From Candidatus Nitricoxidivorans perseverans (GTDB taxonomy: Bacteria; Pseudomonadota; Gammaproteobacteria; Burkholderiales; Rhodocyclaceae): 64,000 nt of DNA. Positions 47,487 through 58,896 of the stretch are shown here, in pieces. Within the stretch, counting starts at the first letter, position 1. Each line of letters starts with the position of its first letter. The stretch lies in assembly GCA_030246985.1 (NCBI GenBank), contig CP107246.1:1180282-1244281 (forward strand). The letters run 5' to 3'. The position numbers were made by a program, and so were the translations under genes. The notes beneath the pieces were generated by a model. The model ran no database searches, was not told the origin of the DNA, and saw only the letters and a list, made by a program, of their open reading frames with translations.

Positions 47487-48074
47487 TTACTGGTCGGGCG
47501 AGAAACAGTTTTTGTAGTCGTCGCACACCTCACAAGAGGGTGAACGACAGATGTAAATGCCTTCCTGAAGGCAGAGTTGTTTGTAAAGGAACTTCTTCCA
47601 TTTCATATCCCGGTCATTCTTCGCCTTCAACGCCGGAAAGTTGCACTCAATGACGGCGGTTACATCCTTGCGCGACCAAAGACCGAGGTCATGCCACAAA
47701 TGACTGCCGCCCATGCATCCGCTTGCCAGCACATCGGCAAACCACTCATGTTCCTCACTAGGTTCGGCGCAATGCGTCATTATCAAGGCCCGCAGTTCCT
47801 GGCGCTCTTGCGCCCGTTCGGAATCAAGCGAAGGTCCAGCCAAAAACCGCGAAGAATCGGTGTCCGGAAAATGACGCGCCATGAGCATGTCGAATTGACG
47901 AGGAGCAAGTCCCAGGCGCTCCGGCATTTCGCCAAAACCGGTGGCGCGGCTCGCCAGCATGCGCGCCCAACTATCCGCGTTGGGATGGCCTGCCGACTCC
48001 GCGCACAGCGTTCGGTAGACTTCCATGCGGCGTTCTTCGCGTCCGTCTTCCATCTTCAATCCGGTCTCACTCAT
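47487..48074 (-). CDS. nifQ: Nitrogen fixation protein NifQ
   Basis: NifQ is thought to hand molybdenum to FeMo-cofactor synthesis. From ATG 48074 (M-S-E-T-G-L-K) the protein is 195 residues and ends with the NifQ cysteine pattern C-x4-C-x2-C-x5-C (C-R-S-P-S-C-E-V-C-D-D-Y-K-N-C). It stands directly before modABC on the same strand, 31 nt from modA, giving a molybdenum uptake and delivery unit. A RegA-like box lies about 140-156 nt upstream. No other nif gene is in the window. Confidence 0.9.
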   Translation of the reverse strand: MSETGLKMEDGREERRMEVYRTLCAESAGHPNADSWARMLASRATGFGEMPERLGLAPRQFDMLMARHFPDTDSSRFLAGPSLDSERAQERQELRALIMTHCAEPSEEHEWFADVLASGCMGGSHLWHDLGLWSRKDVTAVIECNFPALKAKNDRDMKWKKFLYKQLCLQEGIYICRSPSCEVCDDYKNCFSPDQ

Positions 48075-48213
48075 CGTGTTCGTCCTTTCTGTCTGAAAAA
48101 TATGCCTCAGAGGGCGACTCGGTGGCATTGGCGGCGGAGAGATTGCCACCTTTCGCATTACCGTTGCTGCGATAGAAGGTGCGGATTCTAGAGCCGCCCT
48201 CCTCACGCACCCC

Positions 48214-48230
48214 TGCGGCAAATTGCCGCA
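48214..48230. promoter_or_regulatory. RegA-type box between nifQ and hemA
   Basis: TGCGGC-AAATT-GCCGCA is a perfect inverted repeat that fits GCGNC-N5-GNCGC. It is 140 nt upstream of nifQ and 120 nt upstream of the divergent hemA. Confidence 0.55.
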
Positions 48231-48349
48231 CAAGTAATCGATTGGCATATTCGTCCTGTGGACGCGGCACCGCCTGCGGGCTCGAATTACCACGGCGGGC
48301 CTGTTTGTTTCATAATTCGCCCCGATCTTGTATTCCCTGGCGGCCCACC

Positions 48350-49603
48350 GTGCAGCTTTTCGCCCTCGGCATCAACCACCATACCGCCCCGCTCGCCGTG
48401 CGCGAGCAGCTGGCGTTCGACCCGTTGCGGCTGCCCATGGCGCTGCACGACCTGTTGCGGGCGAAGCCGGTGCGCGAGGCGGCGATCCTGTCCACCTGCA
48501 ACCGCACCGAGGTCTATTGCGCGGCCGAGCGTCCCGATGACGCCGCCGAGTGGCTGGCCGAGTACAACGCGCTGCCGCCCCAGAAGATCCGCCCCTTCCT
48601 CTACACCCACCCGCAGCGTGACGCCGTGCGCCACATGTTCCGCGTCGCCTCCGGCCTGGACTCGATGGTGCTGGGCGAGCCGCAGATATTGGGACAGATG
48701 AAGCAGGCGGCGCGCGCGGCCGAAGAGGCCGGCACGCTCGGCACCCTGCTCAACAAGCTGTTCCAGCGCACCTTCGCCGTGGCCAAGGAGGTGCGCTCGA
48801 CGACGGCGATCGGCGCCAACATCGTTTCCATGGCCGCCGCCTCGGTACACCTGTCGGCGCGCATCTTCGAGAACCTGGCCGACCAGAAGGTGCTGTTCGT
48901 CGGCGCCGGCGAGATGATCGAGCTGTGCGCCGCGCATTTCGCCGGCGAGAAGCCCAGGCGGCTGACGGTCGCCAACCGCACCGTCGAGCGCGCCGAGGCG
49001 CTCGCGGCCCGCTTCGGCGGCGACGCCATGCGGCTGGACGAGGTCGGCGAGCGCCTGGCCGAGTACGACGTCGTCGTCGCCTGCACGGCGAGCCCGCTGC
49101 CGATCATCGGCCTCGGGTTGGTCGAGCGCGCGCTCAAGGCGCGCCGCCATCGGCCCATGGTGATGGTCGACCTCGCGCTGCCGCGCGACATCGAGGCCGA
49201 GGTGGACAAGCTCGACGACGTCTTCCTCTATACCCTGGACGACCTTGGCCAGATCGTCGAGGACGGCCTCGAATCCCGCCAGGCGGCGGTGGTCGAGGCC
49301 GAGGCCATCATCGACGGGCAGGTCGCCAGCTTCCTGCACTGGGCCGATTCCCGCGAAGTCGTGCCGACCATCCGGGCGCTGCGCGACGCCGCCGAGCGGG
49401 CGCGGCGCCGCGAGCTTGATCATGCCCTGAAGATGCTCGCCCGCGGCGACAACCCGCAGGAAGTGCTCGAAGTCCTCTCGCGCGGCCTGACCAACAAGCT
49501 GATCCACGGCCCGACCCATGCCCTCAACCAAGCCGACGGCGACGAGCGCAACGAGATCGCGCAGCTGGTTTCGCGCATCTACCGGCTGCACACCGGGGAA
49601 TAG
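48350..49603 (+). CDS. hemA: Glutamyl-tRNA reductase
   Basis: HemA makes glutamate-1-semialdehyde, the first committed step of tetrapyrrole synthesis. The 417-residue protein starts at GTG 48350 ([14 protein letters not shown]) and shows the catalytic cysteine in [17 protein letters not shown] and the NADPH fold V-G-A-G-E-M. It precedes prfA with no gap, the common hemA-prfA-prmC order. Confidence 0.95.
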   Translation: MQLFALGINHHTAPLAVREQLAFDPLRLPMALHDLLRAKPVREAAILSTCNRTEVYCAAERPDDAAEWLAEYNALPPQKIRPFLYTHPQRDAVRHMFRVASGLDSMVLGEPQILGQMKQAARAAEEAGTLGTLLNKLFQRTFAVAKEVRSTTAIGANIVSMAAASVHLSARIFENLADQKVLFVGAGEMIELCAAHFAGEKPRRLTVANRTVERAEALAARFGGDAMRLDEVGERLAEYDVVVACTASPLPIIGLGLVERALKARRHRPMVMVDLALPRDIEAEVDKLDDVFLYTLDDLGQIVEDGLESRQAAVVEAEAIIDGQVASFLHWADSREVVPTIRALRDAAERARRRELDHALKMLARGDNPQEVLEVLSRGLTNKLIHGPTHALNQADGDERNEIAQLVSRIYRLHTGE

Positions 49604-50686
49604 ATGAACCCCCGCATTCGCGCCAAGCTCGAACACCTGACCGAACGCCGCGCCGAACTCGATGCCCTGATGGGCAGCGAGGGCGCCGCCCGCGACATGG
49701 CCGCCTATCGCCGGATCGCCATGGAACATGCCGAGATCGGCGTCGTGGTGGAGCTTTACGCCGCCTGGCGCAAGGCGGAGGAAGACCTGGCCGCCGCGCG
49801 CGGGATGCTGGCCGATCCGGAGATGAAGGATCTGGCGGCGGAGGAAATCGCCGCCACCGAAACTGAAATGTCCCGCCTCGAAGGCGAGCTGCAACGCGCC
49901 CTGCTGCCGAAGGACCCCAACGACGACCGCAACCTGTTCCTCGAAATCCGCGCCGGCACGGGCGGCGAGGAGTCCGCCCTGTTTGCCGGCGACCTCTTCC
50001 GCATGTATTCGCGCTACGCCGAGCGGCAGCGATGGAAGGTCGAGGTGGTGTCCGCCAGCGAGTCCGACCTCGGCGGCTACAAGGAAGTGATCCTGCGCGT
50101 CGCGGGCCAGGGGGCCTATTCAAGACTCAAGTTCGAGTCCGGCGGCCACCGCGTCCAGCGCGTGCCCGAAACCGAGGCGCAGGGCCGCATCCACACCTCC
50201 GCCTGCACGGTGGCCGTTCTGCCGGAAGTCGATGCCGTGGGCGAGGTCGACATCAACCCCGCGGACCTGCGCATCGACACCTTCCGCGCCTCCGGCGCCG
50301 GCGGCCAGCACATCAACAAGACCGACTCGGCCGTGCGCATCACCCACCTGCCGACCGGCATCGTCGTCGAATGTCAGGACGACCGCTCGCAGCACCGCAA
50401 CAAGGCGCAGGCCATGAGCGTGCTGGCGGCGCGCATCAAGGACATCCAGGTGCGCGAGCAGCAGCAGGGCATCGCCTCGGCGCGCAAGTCGATGATCGGC
50501 AGCGGCGACCGCTCCGAGCGCATCCGCACCTACAATTTTCCGCAGGGCCGCGTCACCGACCACCGCATCAACCTGACGCTCTACAAGCTGGCGGCGGTCA
50601 TGGAGGGCGACCTCGACGAACTGGTCGCGGCGCTCACCGCCGAGCACCAGGCGGAGCTGCTCGCCGCGCTGGCGGAAAGCGCGTGA
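49604..50686 (+). CDS. prfA: Peptide chain release factor 1
   Basis: RF1 ends translation at UAA and UAG. The 360-residue protein has the G-G-Q motif in [14 protein letters not shown]; its Gln is methylated by PrmC, which is encoded next. The stop overlaps the prmC GTG. Confidence 0.96.
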   Translation: MNPRIRAKLEHLTERRAELDALMGSEGAARDMAAYRRIAMEHAEIGVVVELYAAWRKAEEDLAAARGMLADPEMKDLAAEEIAATETEMSRLEGELQRALLPKDPNDDRNLFLEIRAGTGGEESALFAGDLFRMYSRYAERQRWKVEVVSASESDLGGYKEVILRVAGQGAYSRLKFESGGHRVQRVPETEAQGRIHTSACTVAVLPEVDAVGEVDINPADLRIDTFRASGAGGQHINKTDSAVRITHLPTGIVVECQDDRSQHRNKAQAMSVLAARIKDIQVREQQQGIASARKSMIGSGDRSERIRTYNFPQGRVTDHRINLTLYKLAAVMEGDLDELVAALTAEHQAELLAALAESA

Positions 50687-51477
50687 CCGTCGACGAGGCG
50701 CTGACGATCGCGCGCGAGGCGATCCCGGCCGCCGAGGCCCGGCTGCTGCTGGGCTTCGTCCTCGGCCGGCCGCGCGCCTGGCTTGCCGCCCATGGCGAGG
50801 CGGTCCTGGACGAGGCGCAGGCGCGGGCGTTCGCCGGCATGGCGGCCCGCCGCGTCGCCGGCGAGCCCGTCGCCTACCTCGTCGGCCGGCGCGAGTTCTA
50901 CGGCCGGGAATTCGGGGTTGCGCCGGGCGTGCTGATTCCGCGGCCCGAAACCGAGTTGCTCGTGGAGGTTGGTTTAGCGCACGCGGACGGCAGAATTCTC
51001 GACCTGGGCGCCGGCAGCGGCTGCGTCGCCGTCACGCTGGCGCTGGAGATTTCCGGTGCGGCCGTGACGGCCGTCGACGTCTCGCCAGCGGCGCTGGCCG
51101 TCGCGCGGGAGAACGCGGCCCGGCTCGGCGCGGCGGTCGAATTCGTCGAGAGCGACTGGTTTTCGGCCGTTTCCGGTGCGTTCGATCTGGTCGTCGCCAA
51201 CCCGCCCTACGTGGCTGAGGGCGACCCGCACCTCGATGAATTGCGCTTCGAGCCGATGGGCGCGCTGGTCTCGGGCGCCGACGGCCTCGATGCCATCCGC
51301 CGCATCGTCGCCGAGGCGCCGCGCCATCTCGAACCCGGCGGCTGGTTATTCCTGGAACACGGCTACGATCAGGCAGATGCCGTGCGTGGGCTTCTTGACG
51401 CTGCGGGATTCGTCGACATCGAGCAGCACCTCGACATCGCCGGCATCGTGCGCGTCTCCGGCGGGCGGCGGTTCTGA
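50683..51477 (+). CDS. prmC: Release factor glutamine methyltransferase
   Basis: PrmC methylates the GGQ glutamine of RF1 and RF2. The 264-residue product starts at GTG 50683, overlapping prfA as GTGA. It has the SAM-binding [10 protein letters not shown] and the N-P-P-Y catalytic motif. The last 96 coding bases are part of a 101-bp repeat that recurs at 52467-52567; this copy is complete. Confidence 0.94.
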   Translation: MTVDEALTIAREAIPAAEARLLLGFVLGRPRAWLAAHGEAVLDEAQARAFAGMAARRVAGEPVAYLVGRREFYGREFGVAPGVLIPRPETELLVEVGLAHADGRILDLGAGSGCVAVTLALEISGAAVTAVDVSPAALAVARENAARLGAAVEFVESDWFSAVSGAFDLVVANPPYVAEGDPHLDELRFEPMGALVSGADGLDAIRRIVAEAPRHLEPGGWLFLEHGYDQADAVRGLLDAAGFVDIEQHLDIAGIVRVSGGRRF

Positions 51478-51482
51478 GTCAG
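51382..51482. repeat. 101-bp direct repeat, copy 1 (prmC 3' end)
   Basis: It is identical to 52467-52567 by direct comparison. The pair encloses a 984-bp insert that carries brnTA. Confidence 0.93.
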
Positions 51483-51485
51483 AGG

Positions 51486-51510
51486 GGAAATAGGGGACAG
51501 ACCACGATTT
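51486..51510. repeat. 25-bp inverted repeat, left, around the brnTA cassette
   Basis: It is the exact reverse complement of 52410-52434. The core GTGGTCTGTCCCCTATTT resembles repeats that occur in many proteobacterial genomes and may be REP-like. Confidence 0.8.
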
Positions 51511-51528
51511 TCGTCCCGGCGGAGCCAG

Positions 51529-51603
51529 GGTGATTCCGCCCTCATCAGGGTGCAAACAGCGCACATTCCTCGGACCGGATCGCCCCGGCCCTGCCTTCTC
51601 TCC
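51529..51603. repeat. About 75-bp imperfect direct repeat, left
   Basis: It aligns with 52315-52390 at roughly 80% identity by eye, including the shared G-G-T-G-C-A-A-A-C-A-G-C and G-G-A-T-C-G-C-C-C-C blocks. It flanks brnTA inside the inverted repeats. Confidence 0.7.
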
Positions 51604-51724
51604 AATCCAAAATCGCAGCGCCGTCTTACGGGGCGCGGTTAATGGCGATGCCGGGCGTGAGGTCGGCGGCGAGCGCCAGGCGGGCGGTGGCCATCTCTTG
51701 CCAGCCTGGTATTTGCACTAGCGA

Positions 51725-51744
51725 TTTATTGTGATTACAATAAA
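51725..51744. promoter_or_regulatory. Probable brnTA operator
   Basis: TTTATTGT (51725-51732) and ACAATAAA (51737-51744) form a perfect 8-bp inverted repeat with a 4-nt spacer, ending 5 nt before the brnT start. BrnA antitoxins repress their own promoter, so this is a likely binding site. Confidence 0.6.
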
Positions 51745-51748
51745 TCCG

Positions 51749-52008
51749 ATGGAGATCACCTACGACCCGGCCAAGAATGCCGCGAACATCGAGCGCCGCG
51801 ACTTGCCGTTTGATCGGATCGACGACTTGGACTGGAGTTCGGCAGTGATCGTCGAAGATACCCGCAGAGCCTACGGAGAGCGCCGCTATCGCGTTTTCGG
51901 GTACCTCGGCGAAGGCTCTATGCCGCCGTCTTCACACCGCGCGGTACCGCCGTGCATGTCATCAGTTTCAGGAAAGCGAATAGTCGCGAGGTGAAACGCT
52001 ATGGATAA
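51749..52008 (+). pseudogene. brnT: BrnT-family toxin, frameshifted
   Basis: BrnT is an RNase toxin with a RelE-like fold. The start (M-E-I-T-Y-D-P-A-K-N-A-A-N) and V-V/I-E-D-T-R-R-A-Y-G-E-R-R-Y segments are typical. After G-Y-L-G-E (about 51911) one base seems to be missing. The next frame resumes with L-Y-A-A-V-F-T-P-R-G-T-A-V-H and ends F-R-K-A-N-S-R-E-V-K-R-Y, the usual BrnT end, at TAA 52006-52008. Read without the shift the protein has an unrelated tail to 51994. A sequencing error is possible. Confidence 0.82.
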
Positions 52009-52303
52009 GCATCGCAAACCGGACCCAACGCTCATCGACGAGGAGAATCCCGAATGGACCGACGAGGATTTCGCTAGGGCCAGGCCGGCATCGGAAGTTC
52101 TGCCCAAACTCTTCGAAGCCAAGGTGGCGGAGGAAATGCTGCGCCCCAAGCGTGGTCGCCCCGTCTCCGAAACCCCCAAGGCGCACGTCAATCTTCGCTT
52201 GGATCCGGAGGTGGTAACCGCCTTCCGCGCAACCGGACGCGGCTGGCAGACTCGCCTGAACGCCGCCCTCAAGGACTGGCTCAAGAACCACTCCCCCGCG
52301 TAA
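52001..52303 (+). CDS. brnA: BrnA-family antitoxin
   Basis: The 100-residue protein has the BrnA pattern: W-T-D-E-D-F-A-R-A-R-P-A near residue 19, G-R-P near residue 52, and a C-terminal ribbon-helix-helix (V-N-L-R-L-D-P-E-V-V-T-A-F-R onward to L-N-A-A-L-K-D-W-L). It would bind BrnT and repress the operon. ATG 52001 overlaps the original brnT end. The gene is intact although the toxin is broken. Confidence 0.9.
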   Translation: MDKHRKPDPTLIDEENPEWTDEDFARARPASEVLPKLFEAKVAEEMLRPKRGRPVSETPKAHVNLRLDPEVVTAFRATGRGWQTRLNAALKDWLKNHSPA

Positions 52304-52314
52304 GGGCAAGGCCG

Positions 52315-52390
52315 GGGCAATCCCGCCCTCGTCGAGGTGCAAACAGCACACATTCTTTTGACAGGATCGCCCCAGCCCCGCCTTCCCTCC
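52315..52390. repeat. About 75-bp imperfect direct repeat, right
   Basis: This is the partner of 51529-51603, immediately after brnA. Confidence 0.7.
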
Positions 52391-52409
52391 CATCTCAAAG
52401 GTTTTCAGG

Positions 52410-52434
52410 AAATCGTGGTCTGTCCCCTATTTCC
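52410..52434. repeat. 25-bp inverted repeat, right, around the brnTA cassette
   Basis: It is the exact reverse complement of 51486-51510. A partial repeat of the CTGTCCCCTATTTCC unit follows to about 52465. Confidence 0.8.
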
Positions 52435-52466
52435 GTCTGTCCCCTATTTCCGTCCCTATTTCCCCG

Positions 52467-52562
52467 GTGCGTGGGCTTCTTGACGCTGCGGGATTCGTCG
52501 ACATCGAGCAGCACCTCGACATCGCCGGCATCGTGCGCGTCTCCGGCGGGCGGCGGTTCTGA
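52467..52562 (+). pseudogene. prmC 3'-end relic
   Basis: This stretch encodes the last 31 codons of PrmC ([11 protein letters not shown] to G-G-R-R-F) and a stop, with no start of its own. It is the duplicated target of the brnTA insertion. Confidence 0.88.
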
Positions 52563-52563
52563 G

Positions 52564-52567
<4 letters not shown>
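52467..52567. repeat. 101-bp direct repeat, copy 2
   Basis: It is identical to 51382-51482 and marks the right edge of the insert. Its end overlaps the last bases of the kinase gene on the other strand. Confidence 0.93.
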
Positions 52568-53858
<1,291 letters not shown>

Positions 53859-53862
<4 letters not shown>

Positions 53863-55163
53863 AGCGCAGCGGAAGTGAGGCGCGTGTTGGCCAGGTCGAG
53901 GCGTTCGACCAGGATGCGCAGGAAGGCGCGGTCGAAGCCGTGGCGCGCGGCCTGTGAGGCGCGGGCGAGGGATTCGGTGGCGACGGTGATGACCAGGCCG
54001 TCGCCCATGGCGGTGACGTTCGCCGTGCGCGCGCCGCGTTCCGGCGTCAGGTAGGCCATCTCGCCGAAGCATTCGCCGGCGGCGAGGACGTTGAGCAGCT
54101 TGCCCTGCTTGGTGACCTTCACTTCGCCGGCCGCCAGCACGCAGAAATCCTGGCTGCGGTCGCCCTCCCGCATCAGGACGTCGCCATGGCGCACGCGCTG
54201 CCATCGGGACAGGCGCAGCACTTCCCATATCTCCACATCGGAGAAATCGCGGAAGAAGGAGAGCGTGCGCAGCAGGTTGAACTTTTCCGCCTCGCCGATG
54301 CGGGCCTCGCGCATCGCCGCCATGTTCTCGTTGCGGAAGACCTCGGCGAGGTCGAAGGAGAACTCGTCCCACGTCGGGTAGCGCTCCCGCACGGACTTCT
54401 TCAGGGCTCGGGCGACGATGGCGTTCAGTGAGGTCGGCAGACCGGGCCGCAGGCTGGAAGGCAGCGGCGGCTCGACATTGCAGATCTGGTGGGCGATGTC
54501 GTAGCCGCTGTCGCCCCGGAAGGGCAGTTGGCCGGTCAGCAACTGGTGGAGCACGACGCCCAGCAAAAAGATGTCGCTCTGGTGGTTGAGCGGCTGCTCC
54601 ATCACCTGTTGCGGCGACATGTAGGCCGGCGAGCCGATGCCGGACACTTGGGTCTGGTCGCTGGAGACGGAAAGGGCGGCGCCGAAGTCGGAGACCTTGA
54701 CGTCGGTGCCCTCGCCGCCTGGATCAAAGGCGCGCAGGACGTTGGCGGGCTTGAGGTCGCGGTGGATGACGCCCATCCGGCGGGCGAACTCCAGCGCTCG
54801 CGAGCACTTGAACACTATCTCGACCACGTCGGGCAGCGGCAGCAGGTTTTCGGGCGCGGTGAAGGGCTCCAGCGTGCCGCCCGGCACATATTCCATGACG
54901 ATGTAGCTGGGCTCGCCGCCACTGCCGAGCACCGCATCGTGGATATGGACGATGTGCGGATGGATGAGCTTGCCGGCCAGCGACGCCTCGGTGATGAAGA
55001 GCTTCCTCGCAACCTGGCCATGCTCGCCGTCGGCGAAGGCGGAGGCGGCAATGGCCTTGATGGCGACGTCGCGCTGGGCGAAGGGGTCGCGGGCGAGCCA
55101 GACGGTGGCCGTCGCGCCCTCGCCGATTTTCCTCAGGAGCTCATACTTGCCGATGCGCTCCAC
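53859..55163 (-). CDS. Ser/Thr protein kinase with C-terminal cyclic-nucleotide-binding domain (2)
   Basis: The 434-residue protein has the same layout as its downstream neighbour: I-G-K-Y-E-L-L-R-K-I-G-E-G-A-T, V-A-I-K, H-R-D-L-K-P-A-N, D-F-G, then a cNMP domain with G-E-C-F-G-E-M-A-Y-L. The two are clearly paralogues, similar through their whole length including F-F-x-D-F-S-D-V-E-I-W-E-V. It lies 7 bp after argH on the same strand, so it may be co-transcribed with it. Confidence 0.88.
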
Positions 55164-55170
55164 GCCGCGC

Positions 55171-56544
55171 CTACATCCGCGAGCGCATGCGGGCGATGGC
55201 GGCGCGCACCTGCGCCGGCGCGGTGCCGCCGATGTGGTCGCGGGCGGCCAGCGAGCCGGCCACGGTGAGCGCCACGAACGCGTCGTCCGCGATCAGCGGC
55301 GAGAAGCCCTGCAATTCGGCGAGCGGCAGGTCGGCGAGGTCGCAGCCCTTCCGCTCGGCCGCGCGCACGGCGCGGGCGACGGCCTCATGCGCGTCGCGGA
55401 AGGGCAGGCCCTTCTTCACGAGGTAGTCGGCAAGGTCGGTGGCCGTGGCGAAGCCCTGCCGCAGCGCCGCAGCCATCGCCGTCGCCTTGACGCGGATGCC
55501 GGGCACGAGGTCGGCGAAGATGCGCAGCGTGTCGATCACGGTGTCGGCCGTATCGAACAGCGGCTCCTTGTCCTCCTGGTTGTCCTTGTTGTAGGCCAGC
55601 GGCTGGCCCTTCATGAGCGTGAGCAGCCCCATCAGGTGGCCATAAACGCGGCCGGTCTTGCCGCGCGCGAGTTCGGGCACGTCCGGGTTCTTCTTCTGCG
55701 GCATGATGGAACTGCCGGTGCAGAAGCGGTCGGCCAGGTCGATGAAGCCGACGCGCGGACTCATCCAGAGGATCAGCTCCTCGGAGAAGCGCGAAATGTG
55801 CATCATCACCAGCGAGGCGGCGGCCGTGAATTCGATGGCGAAGTCGCGGTCGGAAACGGCGTCGAGCGAGTTCTCGCAGACGCCGTCGAAGCCCAGTTCC
55901 TTCGCCACGGACTCGCGGTCGATCGGGTAGGTGGTGCCGGCGAGCGCCGCCGCGCCCAGCGGCAGGCGGTTCGCGCGGCGGCGCGCATCCGCGAAGCGTT
56001 CGCGGTCGCGCGCGAGCATCTCGACGTAGGCGAGCAGGTGGTGGCCGAAGGTGATGGGCTGCGCGACCTGGAGGTGCGTGAAGCCGGGCAGCGGCGTTTC
56101 CGCATGCGCCTCGGCCAGGTCGAGCAGGGCAGCGATGTAATTCCTCAGCAGGCCGTCGATGGCGTCGATCGTGTCGCGCAGCCAGAGGCGGATGTCGGTG
56201 GCCACCTGGTCGTTGCGCGAGCGGCCGGTGTGCAGCCGCTTGCCAGCGTCGCCGACCAGCGCGGTCAGCCGCTTCTCGATGTTGAGGTGCACGTCCTCGG
56301 CGTCGAGGCTCCATTCGAACGAACCTGCCTCGATCTCGGCGGCAACCTGCGCCATGCCGCGCTCGATGGCGGCGAGGTCATCGCCGGAGATGATGCCCTG
56401 CCGCGCCAGCATCCGCGCGTGCGCGAGCGAGCCGCGGATGTCCTGCGGCGCCATGCGGCGATCGAAAGACACCGAGGCGGTGTAGCGCTTGACGAGATCG
56501 GAAACGGGCTCCGAGAAACGGCCCGACCAGGTATTGTCTGACAT
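55171..56544 (-). CDS. argH: Argininosuccinate lyase
   Basis: ArgH splits argininosuccinate into arginine and fumarate. The 457-residue protein has [26 protein letters not shown] and the signature [12 protein letters not shown]. It diverges from the algZ-like gene with 15 bp between them, as in Pseudomonas. Confidence 0.96.
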   Translation of the reverse strand: MSDNTWSGRFSEPVSDLVKRYTASVSFDRRMAPQDIRGSLAHARMLARQGIISGDDLAAIERGMAQVAAEIEAGSFEWSLDAEDVHLNIEKRLTALVGDAGKRLHTGRSRNDQVATDIRLWLRDTIDAIDGLLRNYIAALLDLAEAHAETPLPGFTHLQVAQPITFGHHLLAYVEMLARDRERFADARRRANRLPLGAAALAGTTYPIDRESVAKELGFDGVCENSLDAVSDRDFAIEFTAAASLVMMHISRFSEELILWMSPRVGFIDLADRFCTGSSIMPQKKNPDVPELARGKTGRVYGHLMGLLTLMKGQPLAYNKDNQEDKEPLFDTADTVIDTLRIFADLVPGIRVKATAMAAALRQGFATATDLADYLVKKGLPFRDAHEAVARAVRAAERKGCDLADLPLAELQGFSPLIADDAFVALTVAGSLAARDHIGGTAPAQVRAAIARMRSRM

Positions 56545-56559
56545 AATGAACTCGTTGAA

Positions 56560-57588
56560 ATGACGGCCTGTTTCGCAAACATGGCGAGTATACGGGAAAA
56601 CAAGGCATTGCCTTTCGGGGCGCCCGTCCTGCCGGACTTCTGCAACCTCGGCACCTGGCTGCGCGTCCTGCTGGCGGTGAATGGCATGGCGCTGGCGGCG
56701 GCTTTTGCCCGCAATTCTCGGTCCCCGGTTGGCGAATTTGCCGAGATGGCGGCGCTGGTGGAGCCAGCGACGATCGGCAGTCTCGTCCTGTTGTGCGCGG
56801 GGCGCCGCGTTCTTGCACGTCTCGATGCGCGCCTAGCGGCGGCGGCGGCGGTCGGCGTCGCGCTCTTCGTGACGGCGGCTTTCGGTTTCCTGCTGGCGCC
56901 GCTGGAACCGGACGGGCATTCGGCCGGGCGATCGCCGCTCTGGGCGGGGCTGGCGGCCGTCCTGCTGTTGGCCTGGTTCGACCTGCGCGCGCGGGCTCAT
57001 GCGCCGGCGCTCGCTGAGGCGCGCCTCTCGGCGCTGACGGCGCGCATCCGGCCGCACTTCCTGTTCAACAGCCTCAACGCCGTGCTCGGCGTGATCCGCT
57101 CCGACCCGAAGCGGGCAGAGGCGGCGCTGGAAGAACTGGCGGAACTGTTCCGCGCGCTGATGAAGGACAACCGCGACCTGGCGCCCCTGTCCGGCGAGAT
57201 CGCGCTGACGCGGCAATACCTGGAACTGGAGCGCCTGCGGCTGGGCGAACGGCTGCAAGTGCGCTGGGATGTGGAATCCTGCCCGCCCGATGCGCTCGTG
57301 CCGCCGCTGATGCTCCAGCCGCTGGTTGAGAACGCGGTCTATCACGGCATCGAGCCGCTCGATGCGCCAGGGGAAATCCACATCCGGCTGGCGGACGAAA
57401 AGGATCGGCTGTCAATCGAGATCGACAATCCGTGCGCGGCCGACGGCCACCATGCGGGCAACCACATGGCGCTCGCCAACATCCGCGAGCGACTCTCGCT
57501 GTTTTTCGACCTGGAGGCGACGCTGGCCACCGGGGCGCAGGATGGCCGCTACGTCGTGCGCATCGAGCTGCCCCTTCGCCAAAAATGA
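56560..57588 (+). CDS. algZ: LytS/AlgZ-type sensor histidine kinase
   Basis: The 342-residue protein has about four N-terminal membrane helices and a His_kinase domain with the phosphorylated H in [13 protein letters not shown]. An ATPase end with [12 protein letters not shown] and [11 protein letters not shown] follows. Its stop overlaps algR by 4 nt. The order argH-algZ-algR-hemC-hemD-hemX-hemY matches Pseudomonas, which supports the symbol; the process controlled here is not known. Confidence 0.85.
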   Translation: MTACFANMASIRENKALPFGAPVLPDFCNLGTWLRVLLAVNGMALAAAFARNSRSPVGEFAEMAALVEPATIGSLVLLCAGRRVLARLDARLAAAAAVGVALFVTAAFGFLLAPLEPDGHSAGRSPLWAGLAAVLLLAWFDLRARAHAPALAEARLSALTARIRPHFLFNSLNAVLGVIRSDPKRAEAALEELAELFRALMKDNRDLAPLSGEIALTRQYLELERLRLGERLQVRWDVESCPPDALVPPLMLQPLVENAVYHGIEPLDAPGEIHIRLADEKDRLSIEIDNPCAADGHHAGNHMALANIRERLSLFFDLEATLATGAQDGRYVVRIELPLRQK

Positions 57589-58358
57589 ACGAGCTGCGCA
57601 TCCTCATCGTCGACGACGAGGCGCCGGCGCGGGCGCGCCTTCGCGACCTGCTGGCCGACATCGCCGCCGAGGCGCCCAACCGCGTCGTCGCCGAGGCGGC
57701 GGACGGCGTCGAGGCGCTTGAGCGACTGAAGGAGACGGAGGCCGACGTGGCCCTGGTGGACATCCGCATGCCGCGCATGGACGGCATCGAGCTGGTCCAG
57801 CACATCGTGCGCATGCCGCATCCGCCGGCGGTGGTTTTCGCCACCGCCTACGACCAGTACGCCGTCCGGGCCTTCGAGCTTTCCGCCATCGACTACCTGC
57901 TGAAGCCGATGCGCGCCGCCCGCCTGGCCGATGCCCTGAGGAAGGCGGCGCGCACGCCGTCGGGCACGGGGGCGACCCGCGAGGCGCTGCGACGGCTGGC
58001 GCCGTCGGGCCGCCGGCACCTGCACTGCGTCGAGCGCGGCCGCGTGCTGCTGGTGCCGGTGGCGGACGTGCTCTACTTCAAGGCCGACCAGAAGTACGTG
58101 ACGGCGCGGACGTCGGCGCGTGAATTCCTGCTGGAGGAATCGCTGGCGCACCTGGAGCAGGAGTTCGGCGACGCATTCCTGCGCATCCATCGCAACTGCA
58201 TCGTGGCGCGAAGCGCCGTGGCCGGGTTTGCGCGCGAACATGGCGGTACGGACGAGGGGAGCGAGACCCATTGGACCCTGATGCTGCGCGGCGTGGCCGA
58301 GCGGCTGCCGGTCAGCCGCCGCCAGTGGCCGCAGGTCAAGGCTCTCCTGGAAGCGTAG
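57585..58358 (+). CDS. algR: LytTR-family response regulator AlgR
   Basis: The 257-residue protein has a receiver domain (D10, D11, phospho-acceptor D59 in A-L-V-D-I-R-M-P, K in L-L-K-P) and a C-terminal LytTR DNA-binding domain (F-L-L-E-E-S-L-A-H-L-E, F-L-R-I-H-R-N-C-I-V). It pairs with the adjacent AlgZ-like kinase. The 3' end overlaps the thioredoxin-like gene by 23 nt, convergent. Confidence 0.88.
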   Translation: MNELRILIVDDEAPARARLRDLLADIAAEAPNRVVAEAADGVEALERLKETEADVALVDIRMPRMDGIELVQHIVRMPHPPAVVFATAYDQYAVRAFELSAIDYLLKPMRAARLADALRKAARTPSGTGATREALRRLAPSGRRHLHCVERGRVLLVPVADVLYFKADQKYVTARTSAREFLLEESLAHLEQEFGDAFLRIHRNCIVARSAVAGFAREHGGTDEGSETHWTLMLRGVAERLPVSRRQWPQVKALLEA

Positions 58359-58869
58359 CCAGCCGGCCGCGGGATTCCTCGATGGCCCGGTCGATGTAGG
58401 CGCCGTAGAAATCGGCCAGCTTGAAACCGACGATGGGTTCGGCCAGTTGCCGGCCGTCGGGGCCGTAGAACATCAGCGTCGGCGACATGCGGGCCTTTTC
58501 GGAGGCGGCGAATGCGCCCATGGTCGTGGCGCGGCCGGCGAAGTCGATGAGCGGCGTCGATCGGTCCATGTCCACCTGGCGGATGATGACGCCGGAACTC
58601 GCGTTCCGGGCCAGGGGCAGCAGGTATTCGCGTCGGGCCTTTTCGCACCATGTGCAGTCGTCGCGGCTGTAGAAGACCATCAGCGGCACGCGCCTCTCGC
58701 GCATGACGCGGGCGTCCGAAACGAGGTCGCGGGCCGGCTCGATTCCCCCCGGCGGCGATGCCGTCTGGGCCCCGGCCGGCAGGGCCGACCATGCTAGAAT
58801 CGCCGCGAAACCCAGGCTGCGCAGCCGATGCCGCACAGGCCGGGAGATCGGCCGCGAGTCCGGTCTCAT
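58336..58869 (-). CDS. Exported thioredoxin-like protein
   Basis: From ATG 58869 the product is 177 residues with a signal peptide (to P-A-G-A-Q-T-A). The thioredoxin-fold core has Y-S-R-D-D-C-T-W-C-E, a CxxC redox motif, and a cis-proline region M-S-P-T-L-M-F-Y. It is related to SoxW/DsbD-gamma-like proteins. It may keep periplasmic thiols reduced, for instance in cytochrome c maturation, but that is not shown. It is inserted between algR and hemC on the opposite strand. Confidence 0.83.
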   Translation of the reverse strand: MRPDSRPISRPVRHRLRSLGFAAILAWSALPAGAQTASPPGGIEPARDLVSDARVMRERRVPLMVFYSRDDCTWCEKARREYLLPLARNASSGVIIRQVDMDRSTPLIDFAGRATTMGAFAASEKARMSPTLMFYGPDGRQLAEPIVGFKLADFYGAYIDRAIEESRGRLATLPGEP

Positions 58870-58896
58870 GATCGTCTCTCCTATTGGAACTGCTGA

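Noticed and set aside
51604-51724. Possible minus-strand gene fragment before brnT (M-A-T-A-R-L-A-L-A-A-D-L-T-P-G-I-A-I-N)
   Set aside because: It is too short and has no recognised family. It may be a relic, but the evidence is not enough to call one.
51886-52398. Minus-strand gene opposite brnA
   Set aside because: It reads through the direct repeat and the antisense of brnA. A similar string opposite the left repeat shows that it is a repeat artefact.
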